In this document: positions 8,103-16,566 of the stretch, one piece after another
How positions within the stretch are numbered: position 1 is the first letter of the stretch
How the letters are laid out: every line of letters starts with the position of its first letter
Source of the DNA: Chitinophagales bacterium
Lineage (GTDB): Bacteria > Bacteroidota > Bacteroidia > Chitinophagales > UBA8649
Direction of reading: 5' to 3'
DNA length: 60,657 nt
Assembly (NCBI GenBank): GCA_020635975.1
Contig: JACJYT010000013.1
Location: 1 to 60,657, forward strand
Program-made: the position numbers and the translations under genes
The notes under the pieces: model-generated
The model's input: the letters and a program-made list of their open reading frames with translations, nothing else
What the model was told of the DNA's origin: nothing
Database searches by the model: none

Positions 8103-8194
8103 TTAGCAAAGCTATGAACAACATGGAATTAGCTTAATCTTAATGATTAAATGATGGTTAAAAGGAATGTTTCTTCTTTCCATATTTAGTATTT

Positions 8195-8209
8195 GTAGCT
8201 GCAAGCTAC
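8195..8209. repeat. Inner inverted 15-mer of the RAYT element
   Basis: GTAGCTGCAAGCTAC is the reverse complement of the 15-mer at 7518-7532. Together with the 37-nt REPs it makes a nested inverted-repeat border around the transposase. Confidence 0.8.
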
Positions 8210-8224
8210 AACTAGTACTTAATC

Positions 8225-8261
8225 CTTAGCCACCGCTGCGCTCAGGCTAAGGACAGCGGGG
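8225..8261 (-). repeat. Right REP of the RAYT element
   Basis: Exact 37-nt reverse complement of 7463-7499, with an internal hairpin CTTAGCC/GGCTAAG. The 158 bp between it and the next gene show nothing further that I can identify. Confidence 0.85.
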
Positions 8262-8419
8262 AATCAAAATGTACTGCTAGCAACATCCATTTCTCCATAG
8301 CTCCAAATTATTTGCATAAAACATTTAGTAAATTCCGTATATTTAAACACGTAATGTAAAAGTAGCTGCAATGCTTACTAGCTAAACCTTAAGGCAAATA
8401 AAAACAAACATCCTGCAAC

Positions 8420-8950
8420 ATGCAACAAGATATAAAAGAACAGATATTTGATAAATACTTTGTGAATTGCGAAAAAGCTCAACTAATTTGTAATGATTTA
8501 AAAATTAAGCGAAGTGAATTTTCAGAAATTGCGAAACAAATTGACAACGAAAGACAAGATGAACTCAAAGAAATGAGGAGGATTCGTCAACTATATAACA
8601 ATAAACAAGGTGAAAATTTTGAATTTACAAATTTCAATGAATTTTATAAATGGTACATAACACAATTTGAAAAACAAAAAGCTTGTTGTTACTACTGCAA
8701 AACGGAAGAATCTGTTTTAACTAAGTTGTTTGAGAAAAAATATACCTCAGTGAAAAGACCAAATAGAGGGAAACACTTAGAAGTTGAAAGACGTGATTCT
8801 GATTCAAACAAATACAATAAAGATAATTGTGTACTAGCTTGTTACTTCTGTAATAATGATAAAAGTGACATTTTCTCAGAAGACCAATATTTTGAATATC
8901 TAAAGGATAGAAAACAATTCTTTGACAAGCAATTTCAATCTTTAAAATGA
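8420..8950 (+). CDS. HNH-like nuclease/zinc-knuckle protein
   Basis: A 176-residue protein with a charged helical N-terminus (1-85) and a C-terminal HNH-type treble-clef: C90-x2-C93, then LEVERRDSDS (121-129), N136, and ACYFCNNDKSD with C141, C144, N145 and K148. The usual DH pair of the HNH motif is replaced by ER, so catalysis may be altered or absent. Its stop overlaps the ATG of a deiminase-family gene (ATGA), so the two are co-translated. The family includes restriction and toxin nucleases; which applies here is unknown. It follows directly after a RAYT element in an accessory-looking region. Confidence 0.7.
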   Translation: MQQDIKEQIFDKYFVNCEKAQLICNDLKIKRSEFSEIAKQIDNERQDELKEMRRIRQLYNNKQGENFEFTNFNEFYKWYITQFEKQKACCYYCKTEESVLTKLFEKKYTSVKRPNRGKHLEVERRDSDSNKYNKDNCVLACYFCNNDKSDIFSEDQYFEYLKDRKQFFDKQFQSLK

Positions 8951-9783
8951 TTTCAGATAGAGATACCAACACAATCTATTTTTCCACGTTACTTAAAACA
9001 GATTCTCGATTTTCAGAGACTTTGAAACAAATAATTTCGACACTGGATACTTTTGGAGCAAAGTATAAATTTCTACCAGACACAAAGGACATTTGGGTAA
9101 GAGATTTCATGCCAATTCAAATTAATGATAATAAATTTGTAGAATATCGCTATGACCCAGACTATTTGCAAGGTAACTGCAAAGGTAGTCGAGACTTAAA
9201 AACATATCCGGATATTGTTTGTAATTCAATAAACCTTTCGACGGAGAAATCAGATCTAATAATGGATGGTGGGAATTTTGTAAAATCATCTGATTGTGTT
9301 ATTCTGACAGAAAAGATTGCTACAGAAAACCGATTTTTTTATTCCAAAACGAACTTGATTAAAAAGATTCAGGATACATTTCAAGTTGATAAAATTGTTC
9401 TAATTCCGCAGGATAAATTAGATGAATACGGACATTCAGACGGAATGCTTCGATTTATGGATAAGGATACTGTATTAATTAACCACTATTATAAAAATGA
9501 TTCTGTAATGCAAGGCCGATTAAAGAAGGCTGGCTTAAAAACAGAATTCATTGAATATAAAGTAAATAAAAGAGATAAACGTAATTGGGCTTATCTTAAT
9601 TTCCTTCAAACAAAAGACTTTATCCTTCTTCCAAAATTCGGAATTGATGAAGATAATCAGGCCTACCAGCAGATTGAGAAATTCTATTCTGAATATAAAG
9701 GAAAGATTGCTCAGATAAACATGACTGACATTGTTAGATTTGGAGGTGCATTGAATTGTATTTCATGGACCACAAAGGAATAA
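8947..9783 (+). CDS. Peptidyl-arginine/agmatine deiminase family enzyme
   Basis: A 278-residue guanidino-group-modifying enzyme. Visible motifs are DIWVRDFMP (W50, R52, D53), DGGNF (D107), GHSDGMLRF (H163, D165) and GGALNCISW with the nucleophile C271, a full Asp-His-Asp-Cys set in family order. Canonical agmatine deiminases run to about 340-370 residues and end in a CITQQ-like motif; this one is shorter at the N-terminus and has CISW instead, so the substrate may differ from agmatine. It is coupled by a 4-nt overlap to an HNH-like protein, which is not a polyamine-pathway context. The family call is firm and the role open. Confidence 0.85.
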   Translation: MISDRDTNTIYFSTLLKTDSRFSETLKQIISTLDTFGAKYKFLPDTKDIWVRDFMPIQINDNKFVEYRYDPDYLQGNCKGSRDLKTYPDIVCNSINLSTEKSDLIMDGGNFVKSSDCVILTEKIATENRFFYSKTNLIKKIQDTFQVDKIVLIPQDKLDEYGHSDGMLRFMDKDTVLINHYYKNDSVMQGRLKKAGLKTEFIEYKVNKRDKRNWAYLNFLQTKDFILLPKFGIDEDNQAYQQIEKFYSEYKGKIAQINMTDIVRFGGALNCISWTTKE

Positions 9784-10111
9784 AGGTGTTAATTTAATTT
9801 CCCTAATAGGTGGTCGTAAATTTTCAGGTGAAGTGCATATTCAAGTATTCGGCCACAAATCAACTCCTTCATAGGTGAATACAAACGCAGCCCAATCTCT
9901 CAAACCTTCCATGCTGCAAAACCCAAAATCTCCTTCCAACTTCCTCCTTACCTTAATCAACCATAATCCCCTTCTCTAACCCTCTATTTCTCTGATTTTC
10001 TACTTCTCTATTTCTCTAATTTTCTATTTCTCTATTTCTCTAAAAAAAAGCTTGGCGAATAATTGCATAAGTCGCTGGTTTTTACTAAGTTTAGAGGAAA
10101 ATATTAAGTCC
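9784..10111. other. Intergenic stretch with a pyrimidine-rich low-complexity repeat
   Basis: From about 9981 to 10045 a TCTATTTCTCT-like unit recurs four to five times with small variations. No gene is visible. A TTG at 10052 is in frame with the next gene but lies inside low-complexity DNA, and the ATG at 10112 is a better start. Confidence 0.5.
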
Positions 10112-11347
10112 ATGTCGAACGCTATTATGCTAATTGCAATTCCTATCTTTTTTATGCTAATTTTTGTGGAATATTTAGTGGCTAAAAGGCAGCATAAAGA
10201 AGTGTATCGTTTAAATGATACCATAGCCAATTTGAACATTGGTATCGGAAATCAAGTGATTAGCGTTTTAACTAAGGGCTTGATTTTTGGCATCATTTAT
10301 TGGATCTATGAGCATTGGGCTATCTGGAATATTCCGGTTAATGTGCTCAGTGTTTTTATCTGTTTCCTACTCTTTGATTTTATTTATTATTGGGCGCATC
10401 GTTGGGGACATAAAGTCAACTTTTTTTGGGGAGCGCATGTGGTGCACCATCAAAGCGAAGAGTATAATTTAAGTGTTGCTTTACGTCAACCTTGGTTCCA
10501 TCATTTAATTTCCTTCTTTTTATTTTTACCCTTACCGCTACTCGGCTTTAACCCCCTTGTTATTGGTGGGGTTTCTCTCTTTGTTACCTTATATCAATTT
10601 TGGATTCACACCCGAACCATAAAGTACATGCCGCGTATCATAGAGTTTCTATTTAATACCCCAGCGCACCATAGAGTACACCATGCCATTAATCCAGATT
10701 ATATCGATAAAAATCATGGGGCGGTTCTAATCATTTGGGATAGAATTTTTGGCACCTTCCAAGCAGAAAAAGAAGAAGAAGTTTATGGCATAACCACCGC
10801 CTTAGAAACTTTTAGTCCAGTTCTTGCCAACACCCACTATTACACCGATTTATGGAAGATGATGAAAGACCTAAATTGGAAACAAAGAATTAAGTTATTG
10901 TTCGCCCCTCCAGGCTGGCAAGAAGGCGGCCGACCAGTAGAAGAATTAATTAAAGAAGTGGAACTCGACAGAGCCAAGTATAATCCAGAAGTGCCTTTAG
11001 GTTTTAAAGCCTATGCTGCCTTACAATTTGTTTTGATTTTATGGGGCTCCGTTGCCTATTTGAGTAATTTTGAAAACTTATCCTTAGCCCACCAAGTCTA
11101 TTTTGCCGCTTTAATTATATTGTCCTTAGCCATTTGCAGTGGCATCCTCGAAAGTAAGAAGTGGGTGTATTTTGCCGAGTACAGCAGACTACTCTTAGTA
11201 GGGGTTAGTCTTAATGCGCTCTACTATTTCAAATACCTCGACTGGTTCTTGGTGGTGTTGGTTGCTAGTGGTATTGGCTTAGTACTTTTCTACACTTGGT
11301 TCAGTATTTCCTTGGGTAAAAATTACCGCGAGCTCTTACTCCGTTAA
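10112..11347 (+). CDS. Fatty acid hydroxylase / sterol desaturase family membrane protein
   Basis: About 411 residues. The histidine-box pattern of the family is clear: HRWGH, HVVHH (in GAHVVHHQSEEYN), HH in the next helix, and HHRVHH (in NTPAHHRVHHAINPDY), with several membrane helices before and after. These di-iron enzymes hydroxylate or desaturate lipids at the membrane. The C-terminal 150 residues add four more hydrophobic segments, making it longer than minimal members and similar to bacterial homologues of alkylglycerol monooxygenase. I chose the ATG at 10112, with an AGGA-like site upstream, over an upstream TTG. The next gene is a FecA-like receptor 90 bp away, with its own promoter element. 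Confidence 0.85.
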   Translation: MSNAIMLIAIPIFFMLIFVEYLVAKRQHKEVYRLNDTIANLNIGIGNQVISVLTKGLIFGIIYWIYEHWAIWNIPVNVLSVFICFLLFDFIYYWAHRWGHKVNFFWGAHVVHHQSEEYNLSVALRQPWFHHLISFFLFLPLPLLGFNPLVIGGVSLFVTLYQFWIHTRTIKYMPRIIEFLFNTPAHHRVHHAINPDYIDKNHGAVLIIWDRIFGTFQAEKEEEVYGITTALETFSPVLANTHYYTDLWKMMKDLNWKQRIKLLFAPPGWQEGGRPVEELIKEVELDRAKYNPEVPLGFKAYAALQFVLILWGSVAYLSNFENLSLAHQVYFAALIILSLAICSGILESKKWVYFAEYSRLLLVGVSLNALYYFKYLDWFLVVLVASGIGLVLFYTWFSISLGKNYRELLLR

Positions 11348-11397
11348 GCCTCTAGAAATTTTAATGCAAGCTTAGGCCTAGACTTAGTTTTTTTACT

Positions 11398-11405
11398 TAC
11401 TTTTG
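11398..11405 (+). promoter_or_regulatory. Bacteroidota-type -7 element (TACTTTTG)
   Basis: Matches TAnnTTTG, 33 bp before the ATG of the FecA-like receptor. No clear -33 TTG partner is visible, so the call is moderate. Confidence 0.5.
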
Positions 11406-11437
11406 CGACTTATTTATAATGAGTCTAATTAAGAAGA

Positions 11438-13864
11438 ATGAAATTAAGTCTATCTTTTCTGTTAAGTTGTTTGTTATCTATTGCCTGTAGCCAAAATCTT
11501 CTCTTATCGCTTAAAAATGAACAAGGCGAGCCGGTTTCCTTTGCTACCGTTAAAAATCTTTCTTCTGGTAAGACCTATGTCTTAGATGCCGAAGGGGAAG
11601 TGTATTATCCTTTATATTCAGAAAAAGATAGTTTAGAAATTCAAGCCTTATCTTATCAAACCACCATTTTCGTGTTAGATAGAAGTATGAAGAGTCCAGT
11701 AAATATCTCTATTAAAAGTACTTACCAAGAACTTGCTTTAGTAGAAGTCTATGGGGCAGGAGCTGCCGCCTTTGGTTTTCAGTCTAAAAGCTTGGCCGCT
11801 TCTTCTGTTTTTTTAGATAAGAAAGCTTTAAGTAAATTAGAAAGCAACGATATTAACCAAATTCTCTATACCATACCTGGAGTGCAAATTCAACAAGAAG
11901 ATGGCTATGGTCTGCGACCAAATATTGGCATGCGTGGAACAGGAGTGGAACGCTCTAGTAAGATAACTTTAATGGAAGATGGGGTGCTTATTGCTCCCGC
12001 GCCTTATGCCGCTTCTGCAGCTTACTACTTTCCTAGCATGGATCATATTGAGGGAATAGAAGTTTTAAAAGGAAGCAGTCAGATTGCTTATGGTCCGCAA
12101 AGTAACGGTGGCGCAATTAATTTGATAAGCGATAGAATTCCCGACGATTTTAGTGTAAATGCCAAAGTATCTCTAGGAAGTTTTCTAACTAGAAAAGTAC
12201 AGGGTTCTGTTGGCGATAGTCAGGAGCATTTTGGCTATTTGCTAAAAGCCACTTATTTCGGCTCTAATGGCTTTAAAAATTTGCCGAATGGTAATAATAC
12301 GGGCTTTGATAAAAGCGACATCCTAGCCAAGCTTCGTTTCAACACAAAAAGCGATGCTAAAATCTTTCAATCTTTCACGGTTAAATATGCCTATACGCAA
12401 GAGAATACCAAGGAGACCTATTTGGGCATTACCTTAAGTGATTTTGAGCAAGATCCTTTGCAACGTTATGCTGCATCCGCTCTAGATAATATTCAAAGTA
12501 CCCACACTCAAATTCAAGCCAATCATTTAATCGTTCCTCTTAAAAAGCTATCGATTAGCACTACCGCTTACTTAAATAAGTTTTCTAGAAATTGGTTTAA
12601 ATTGGATAAGGTAAGCGTAGATGGCAGTACTAAGGTGGGTATTGCCGATGTTTTTGAAGATGAGGCCTTGTATGCGGCAGAATTGGATTTAATGCGTGGC
12701 ACTACTTTCTTAGAATCGAACCAACTCTTTATTAGAAATAACAATAGAGCCTATACTTCTAAAGGCATCCAAACGAATGCCTTGTATAATTTTGGAACGA
12801 AGATAGTAGAACACAAAGTTCAGCTAGGTTTGCGTTTGCACCAAGATGAAATGGATCGTTTTCAATGGGATGATGTGTACACCATGACAGCAGCATCTTT
12901 AGAACTTCTAGCTGAGGGAGAACCGGGTACAGAGAGCAATAGAATTGAAGGGGCGAAGGCCTTTGCTGGTTTCCTGCAATATGCTGTCAAAATTAAAAAC
13001 TTTAGCTTTAGCTCTGCGCTGCGTTTAGAGCATATGCATTTCACGAAGAATGATTTTGGTAAAAACGATCCTTCTAGAACTGGCGTAAATGAAGTTATAA
13101 CAGAAAATAAAGAAACGGTTCTTTTACCTGGCTTCAGCGCTAGCTACCAATATGTAAAGAATAATTTCTTTTTTGCGGGCATTCACAAAGGCTTCTCACC
13201 GCCAAATGCCAACGAAGAAACGAAGGCAGAAGAAAGCTGGAATTTCGAAACGGGAGCAAAGGGTATGTTTAAGGGTCTTGCCTACGAGGCCATCTTTTTT
13301 ATGAATAGATACACCAACTTATTGGGATCGGATCTCTCTGCCGTTGGCGGAGGCGGAAGTACTGAGTTGTTTAATGGAGGAAAGGTACATGTATATGGAG
13401 CTGAGCTTTTGTTAAGTTATAATGTTTTAGCTAAGTTCAGTTCGAAACTAAAACTACCTCTAGTGGCTAGCTATACCTTTACCGATGCGCGTTTTCAATC
13501 GAGTTTTGAAAGTGATGGTCCTTGGGGAACAGTGGCGAAAAATGATTATTTGCCCTATATTTCGCAGCATCAATTTTCTACGCAACTTGGCGTGGAACAC
13601 AAGCGTTTTGATTTAAATCTAATCTTTAAGGCTTTAAGCGCTATGCGTACTAGTCCAGGACAAGGAGACTTAGAAAAAGACCATGCAACTCCATTTTTCT
13701 ATCAACTAGATTTCTTAGCTCGTTACAAAATCAATCGTATGTTTACGGTTTTTGCTAAAGCTAATAATTTCACCAATAATGTACAGCGCATAGCAAAACA
13801 CCCTAGTGGCTGGCGACCTAATATGCCGGCTTATGTAGAAGGGGGCGTGAGCTTCGCTTTCTAG
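11438..13864 (+). CDS. TonB-dependent receptor, FecA-like
   Basis: An 808-residue outer-membrane receptor: signal peptide (about 1-19), a carboxypeptidase-regulatory-like beta-sandwich (20-95), a plug domain (about 100-240) and a 22-strand-type barrel ending in a terminal aromatic (VSFAF). The plug contains RPNIGMRGTGVERSSKITL and EGIEVLKGSSQIAYGPQSNGG, close to ferric-citrate (FecA) type receptors. It would import an iron chelate using TonB energy. No FecIR pair is nearby. A TAnnTTTG element lies upstream. The precise ligand is not established. Confidence 0.88.
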   Translation: MKLSLSFLLSCLLSIACSQNLLLSLKNEQGEPVSFATVKNLSSGKTYVLDAEGEVYYPLYSEKDSLEIQALSYQTTIFVLDRSMKSPVNISIKSTYQELALVEVYGAGAAAFGFQSKSLAASSVFLDKKALSKLESNDINQILYTIPGVQIQQEDGYGLRPNIGMRGTGVERSSKITLMEDGVLIAPAPYAASAAYYFPSMDHIEGIEVLKGSSQIAYGPQSNGGAINLISDRIPDDFSVNAKVSLGSFLTRKVQGSVGDSQEHFGYLLKATYFGSNGFKNLPNGNNTGFDKSDILAKLRFNTKSDAKIFQSFTVKYAYTQENTKETYLGITLSDFEQDPLQRYAASALDNIQSTHTQIQANHLIVPLKKLSISTTAYLNKFSRNWFKLDKVSVDGSTKVGIADVFEDEALYAAELDLMRGTTFLESNQLFIRNNNRAYTSKGIQTNALYNFGTKIVEHKVQLGLRLHQDEMDRFQWDDVYTMTAASLELLAEGEPGTESNRIEGAKAFAGFLQYAVKIKNFSFSSALRLEHMHFTKNDFGKNDPSRTGVNEVITENKETVLLPGFSASYQYVKNNFFFAGIHKGFSPPNANEETKAEESWNFETGAKGMFKGLAYEAIFFMNRYTNLLGSDLSAVGGGGSTELFNGGKVHVYGAELLLSYNVLAKFSSKLKLPLVASYTFTDARFQSSFESDGPWGTVAKNDYLPYISQHQFSTQLGVEHKRFDLNLIFKALSAMRTSPGQGDLEKDHATPFFYQLDFLARYKINRMFTVFAKANNFTNNVQRIAKHPSGWRPNMPAYVEGGVSFAF

Positions 13865-13881
13865 TTAAAAGCAAGACGAGT

Positions 13882-14763
13882 TTATTTGTTGAATTCCTTA
13901 TAATCTATGGAAGGGTCGTAATCATTCTTGGTTCGCCAAGAATGCAACTCGCTTCGAGGGTCTTTGGATCGAAGAAGAGGAAATAGCAGCTGCACATACC
14001 AGGGCTCTTTAATTTGATTCCAAGCGCCAAAGCGAGTAGGGTACTTGCGCGTTATTTTAGCAGTACCAAAAAGTACATCCCACAAAAAAAGAAGATTACC
14101 GTAGTTGCCATTGGGGTGCGAAACACCATCTTCGGCAGTAAGTCCGTGGTGCGCAAAGTGGGTACTTGGGGTTGAAATCGTTCTTTCTATGATCCAAGCT
14201 AAAGGACTCAATACCTTGTATTGGTATAAAAATCTATCCCATTTCGTTTCGCTGTGCGCTAAGAGGATAATCGTTAATTTAATGGGAAGATAAAATAGGT
14301 AAACATAGCCCATACCCATATAGACCAAGGCTGCAGAGAACCAAATTCCTGGCATTAGAGCATAGTAAAGTGTGGCATTTCGGTAGGTAACTAAAACGCC
14401 CATTTCTTCTACTACATGGTGTGGTCGGTGCAGTTTCCACATAGCGCGACTAACATGCGATAAGCGATGCCACCAATATTGAGTCATATCGTCGAGAATT
14501 AAGAAAGCGGCTATATGCCACCAAATAGAAGTATTGCTATAATAATCTTCTAAGCCAGGTAGGTAAGTACCCATGGCCCAAAGTACAAAAAAGAAAATGG
14601 CAGGTTGAATTAAGGTAGGTAAGGTGAGCAAGCTAATAATTTCTATAGTGAAGTCGTTCTTCGTTCTTCTATCCTTAAAATAAAGTCCACCGAGAGCCTC
14701 TAGTATGCCTAATACCAATAAAACGATGCCACTTGCAAGTTTACTCCATGTTGCTGCTTCCAT
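13882..14763 (-). CDS. Fatty acid hydroxylase / sterol desaturase family protein
   Basis: A 293-residue membrane protein with the di-iron histidine boxes HRLSH (WWHRLSHVS), HRPHH and, later, HFAHHG, separated by hydrophobic helices. It is a different subfamily from the one at 10112, with a shorter C-terminus. It ends 17 bp from the convergent FecA-like receptor gene and starts 27 bp after an SGNH hydrolase gene, with which it probably forms an operon. A lipid-modifying role is inferred from the family; the substrate is unknown. Confidence 0.85.
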   Translation of the reverse strand: MEAATWSKLASGIVLLVLGILEALGGLYFKDRRTKNDFTIEIISLLTLPTLIQPAIFFFVLWAMGTYLPGLEDYYSNTSIWWHIAAFLILDDMTQYWWHRLSHVSRAMWKLHRPHHVVEEMGVLVTYRNATLYYALMPGIWFSAALVYMGMGYVYLFYLPIKLTIILLAHSETKWDRFLYQYKVLSPLAWIIERTISTPSTHFAHHGLTAEDGVSHPNGNYGNLLFLWDVLFGTAKITRKYPTRFGAWNQIKEPWYVQLLFPLLRSKDPRSELHSWRTKNDYDPSIDYKEFNK

Positions 14764-14790
14764 TATCGTATACGAGTTCTACATGTTGAT

Positions 14791-15483
14791 TTAGGATGCC
14801 ATTTCTACACTCAGTATTTCTTTCCAAGCTAGATAGGCCGTTCCCAGCAAATGGAGCTGGTCGTTGGTAAATTCTTTTTTCAAATAGCCCTCTGCATCTG
14901 CAAAAAGAGGATGCAAATCTATAAAGGGTACATTTTCTTCAATACAGAGTTTTCGAAGTCGCAGGTTAAGCACACTAATTTTGGTATTATCGTGACCAAA
15001 AAGGACGCATTTACCTACAGGCAAAACCGATTGCACATAAATTTTTGTTGCTGGCGAATGGCTTTTTATGCTATCTAGTATCTTCTTGTAGTTAGCAATA
15101 ATTTGCTTTGAACCAGTACCTTTTGCTAAATCGTTGGTGCCGATACAAATAAAGATTTTAGAAGGCTGGTGTCGAAGCACTTCATCTATGCGATTCAATA
15201 CCCCTTCGCTAGTATCGCCACCAATGCCTCGGTTTAAGATATTTTTCTCTGGCCAAAGCTCTTCCCAATTACCTCCTTCAGTAATGCTATCTCCAAGAAA
15301 GATTATGGAATTGGACTCGTTTAGACAAGCTTCAAACATGCTCCGTTTTTGTTGATGACGTGGCTCTAAAATATAACGATGAGCGAGTAACTTAAGCAAC
15401 TGCTTCCCGAAAACTAGCAAGAGCACTAAAAGGCAAAATACCAGCAAATTAATGCTTAAGGAAGTGATTAAAAGTCCGCTCAT
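14791..15483 (-). CDS. SGNH/GDSL-family hydrolase with N-terminal membrane anchor
   Basis: The chain begins with a hydrophobic helix (about 3-30 from the ATG at 15483) and continues into an SGNH esterase domain: FLGDSITEGG carrying the nucleophilic serine (block I), GIGGDT (block II), CIGTNDLA (block III) and NDQLHL with the catalytic Asp and His (block V). The family deacylates or deacetylates lipids and glycans. A TTG at 15519 would extend it by 12 residues, but the ATG immediately before the anchor helix is preferred. It lies upstream of a lipid hydroxylase gene, suggesting paired lipid or envelope modification. Confidence 0.85.
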   Translation of the reverse strand: MSGLLITSLSINLLVFCLLVLLLVFGKQLLKLLAHRYILEPRHQQKRSMFEACLNESNSIIFLGDSITEGGNWEELWPEKNILNRGIGGDTSEGVLNRIDEVLRHQPSKIFICIGTNDLAKGTGSKQIIANYKKILDSIKSHSPATKIYVQSVLPVGKCVLFGHDNTKISVLNLRLRKLCIEENVPFIDLHPLFADAEGYLKKEFTNDQLHLLGTAYLAWKEILSVEMAS

Positions 15484-15677
15484 TTTATCTAAGTTAGAGT
15501 TAAAAGCTAGAATCTCCAAACAAATTTTCTAGCAAGTTCTTCATTAATTCAATCTTATCCTAGCTTCTTACTCGCTATCTTCTGTTTATGACATAATTAG
15601 GATGAAATTCTTATAACTAGAAGCTATTCTTAACTATATTTGAATTTCATAAGTTTTTGCATCTAGCTTAATTAAGT

Positions 15678-16208
15678 TTGAAGAACAAATTAATAGCCAT
15701 AATATTTTTAGCTTGTATGTTTGTACCTATTAGTCTTACCCTTGTTGGGCTTAAGTTAAATAGGTATTTGATTACGGAAAAAATTAAAAAAATTAAAGAG
15801 GAGGGCAGTGAAGAAGAACAGCTCGAAGTCTTAATTTTTTCCTTGTCGCAGTTGAAAGAAAATTTAGAATGGGAGCACGATTATGAGTTTGTTTACAAGA
15901 ATCATTATTATGATGTAGCTAAGATAGAAGAGAAGAATGGCTTATATTATCTGTGGTGTCATAAAGACGAGAAGGAAACTAATTTGGTAGGCTTACTTCA
16001 CGAACTTGTAAAAAATCTCAACTCCAAACAAAAAGGCTCTAAAGTAATTTTCAAAAGAGTTCTAAGTCAATATTTTTTTAATTTTAAAGTCCGCTTGTTG
16101 CAGGATCTTAAAATTGGAAAATTATCTCGACTCTTATTTCAAGGAAGCTCTTTTACCCCATTTTCTTTAATTTATCCTCCTCCGAGTCCCCCTCCGGAAT
16201 TAGCTTAA
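15678..16208 (+). CDS. Small anchored protein with proline-rich tail, unknown function
   Basis: A 176-residue protein starting at a TTG: an in-frame stop lies three codons upstream and the next in-frame ATG would cut the hydrophobic N-terminus. Residues 3-25 form a signal or anchor helix. The middle is charged, and the tail is PPPSPPPELA. I do not recognise a family. It precedes a TonB-dependent receptor by about 360 bp on the same strand. Small proteins with proline-rich ends near receptors are common in Bacteroidota, but no function is assigned here. Confidence 0.55.
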   Translation: MKNKLIAIIFLACMFVPISLTLVGLKLNRYLITEKIKKIKEEGSEEEQLEVLIFSLSQLKENLEWEHDYEFVYKNHYYDVAKIEEKNGLYYLWCHKDEKETNLVGLLHELVKNLNSKQKGSKVIFKRVLSQYFFNFKVRLLQDLKIGKLSRLLFQGSSFTPFSLIYPPPSPPPELA

Positions 16209-16566
16209 TATGCAATACAAATTTGTAGCTAACTAGCTAGTTTATCACAGACGCTTGTCTTGGTATCTCCTAGGCTTTAGCTTCATTTTTACTTTTTACA
16301 GCCGAACTATGCCCTAGAACTTCGATGGGATAGCTATTACTGCATGCTGTCTAAGAACTTCCTTTTAAGAAGCCTTTGCAGGATAAATCAAGAACTCATT
16401 TCATATGCCCCAGCATCGCTATGCATAGGGCATAAAGAAGGGATTGATTTGCAGCACTTTTAATTCGGAAAAGCTAATCTAATGCATACTTCTGGCTTAA
16501 GATGTATGGGAGGTTTGTACACCACCTATGCCGGTATTTTATTGAATATTAACTTAAAAATTATTT
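16209..16566. other. Intergenic leader of the second TonB receptor
   Basis: A 358-bp stretch without a convincing gene. Short hairpins occur (ATGCCC with GGGCAT around 16399-16431, and TGTATGGGAGG with CCACC near 16502-16530), but I could not match them to a known riboswitch. No clear TAnnTTTG element was found. Confidence 0.4.

Larger units (their letters stand above)
7463..8261. mobile_element. RAYT-REP element
   Basis: A 799-bp unit made of inverted 37-nt REPs, inverted inner 15-mers and a RAYT gene. Its left edge interrupts what looks like a half-copy of the attC-like inverted repeat (7362-7388). No flanking target-site duplication is obvious, as expected for this class of enzyme. Confidence 0.75.

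Noticed and set aside
16209..16566. Cobalamin or TPP riboswitch upstream of the TonB receptor
   Set aside because: The conserved core boxes of those riboswitches are not visible in the leader.
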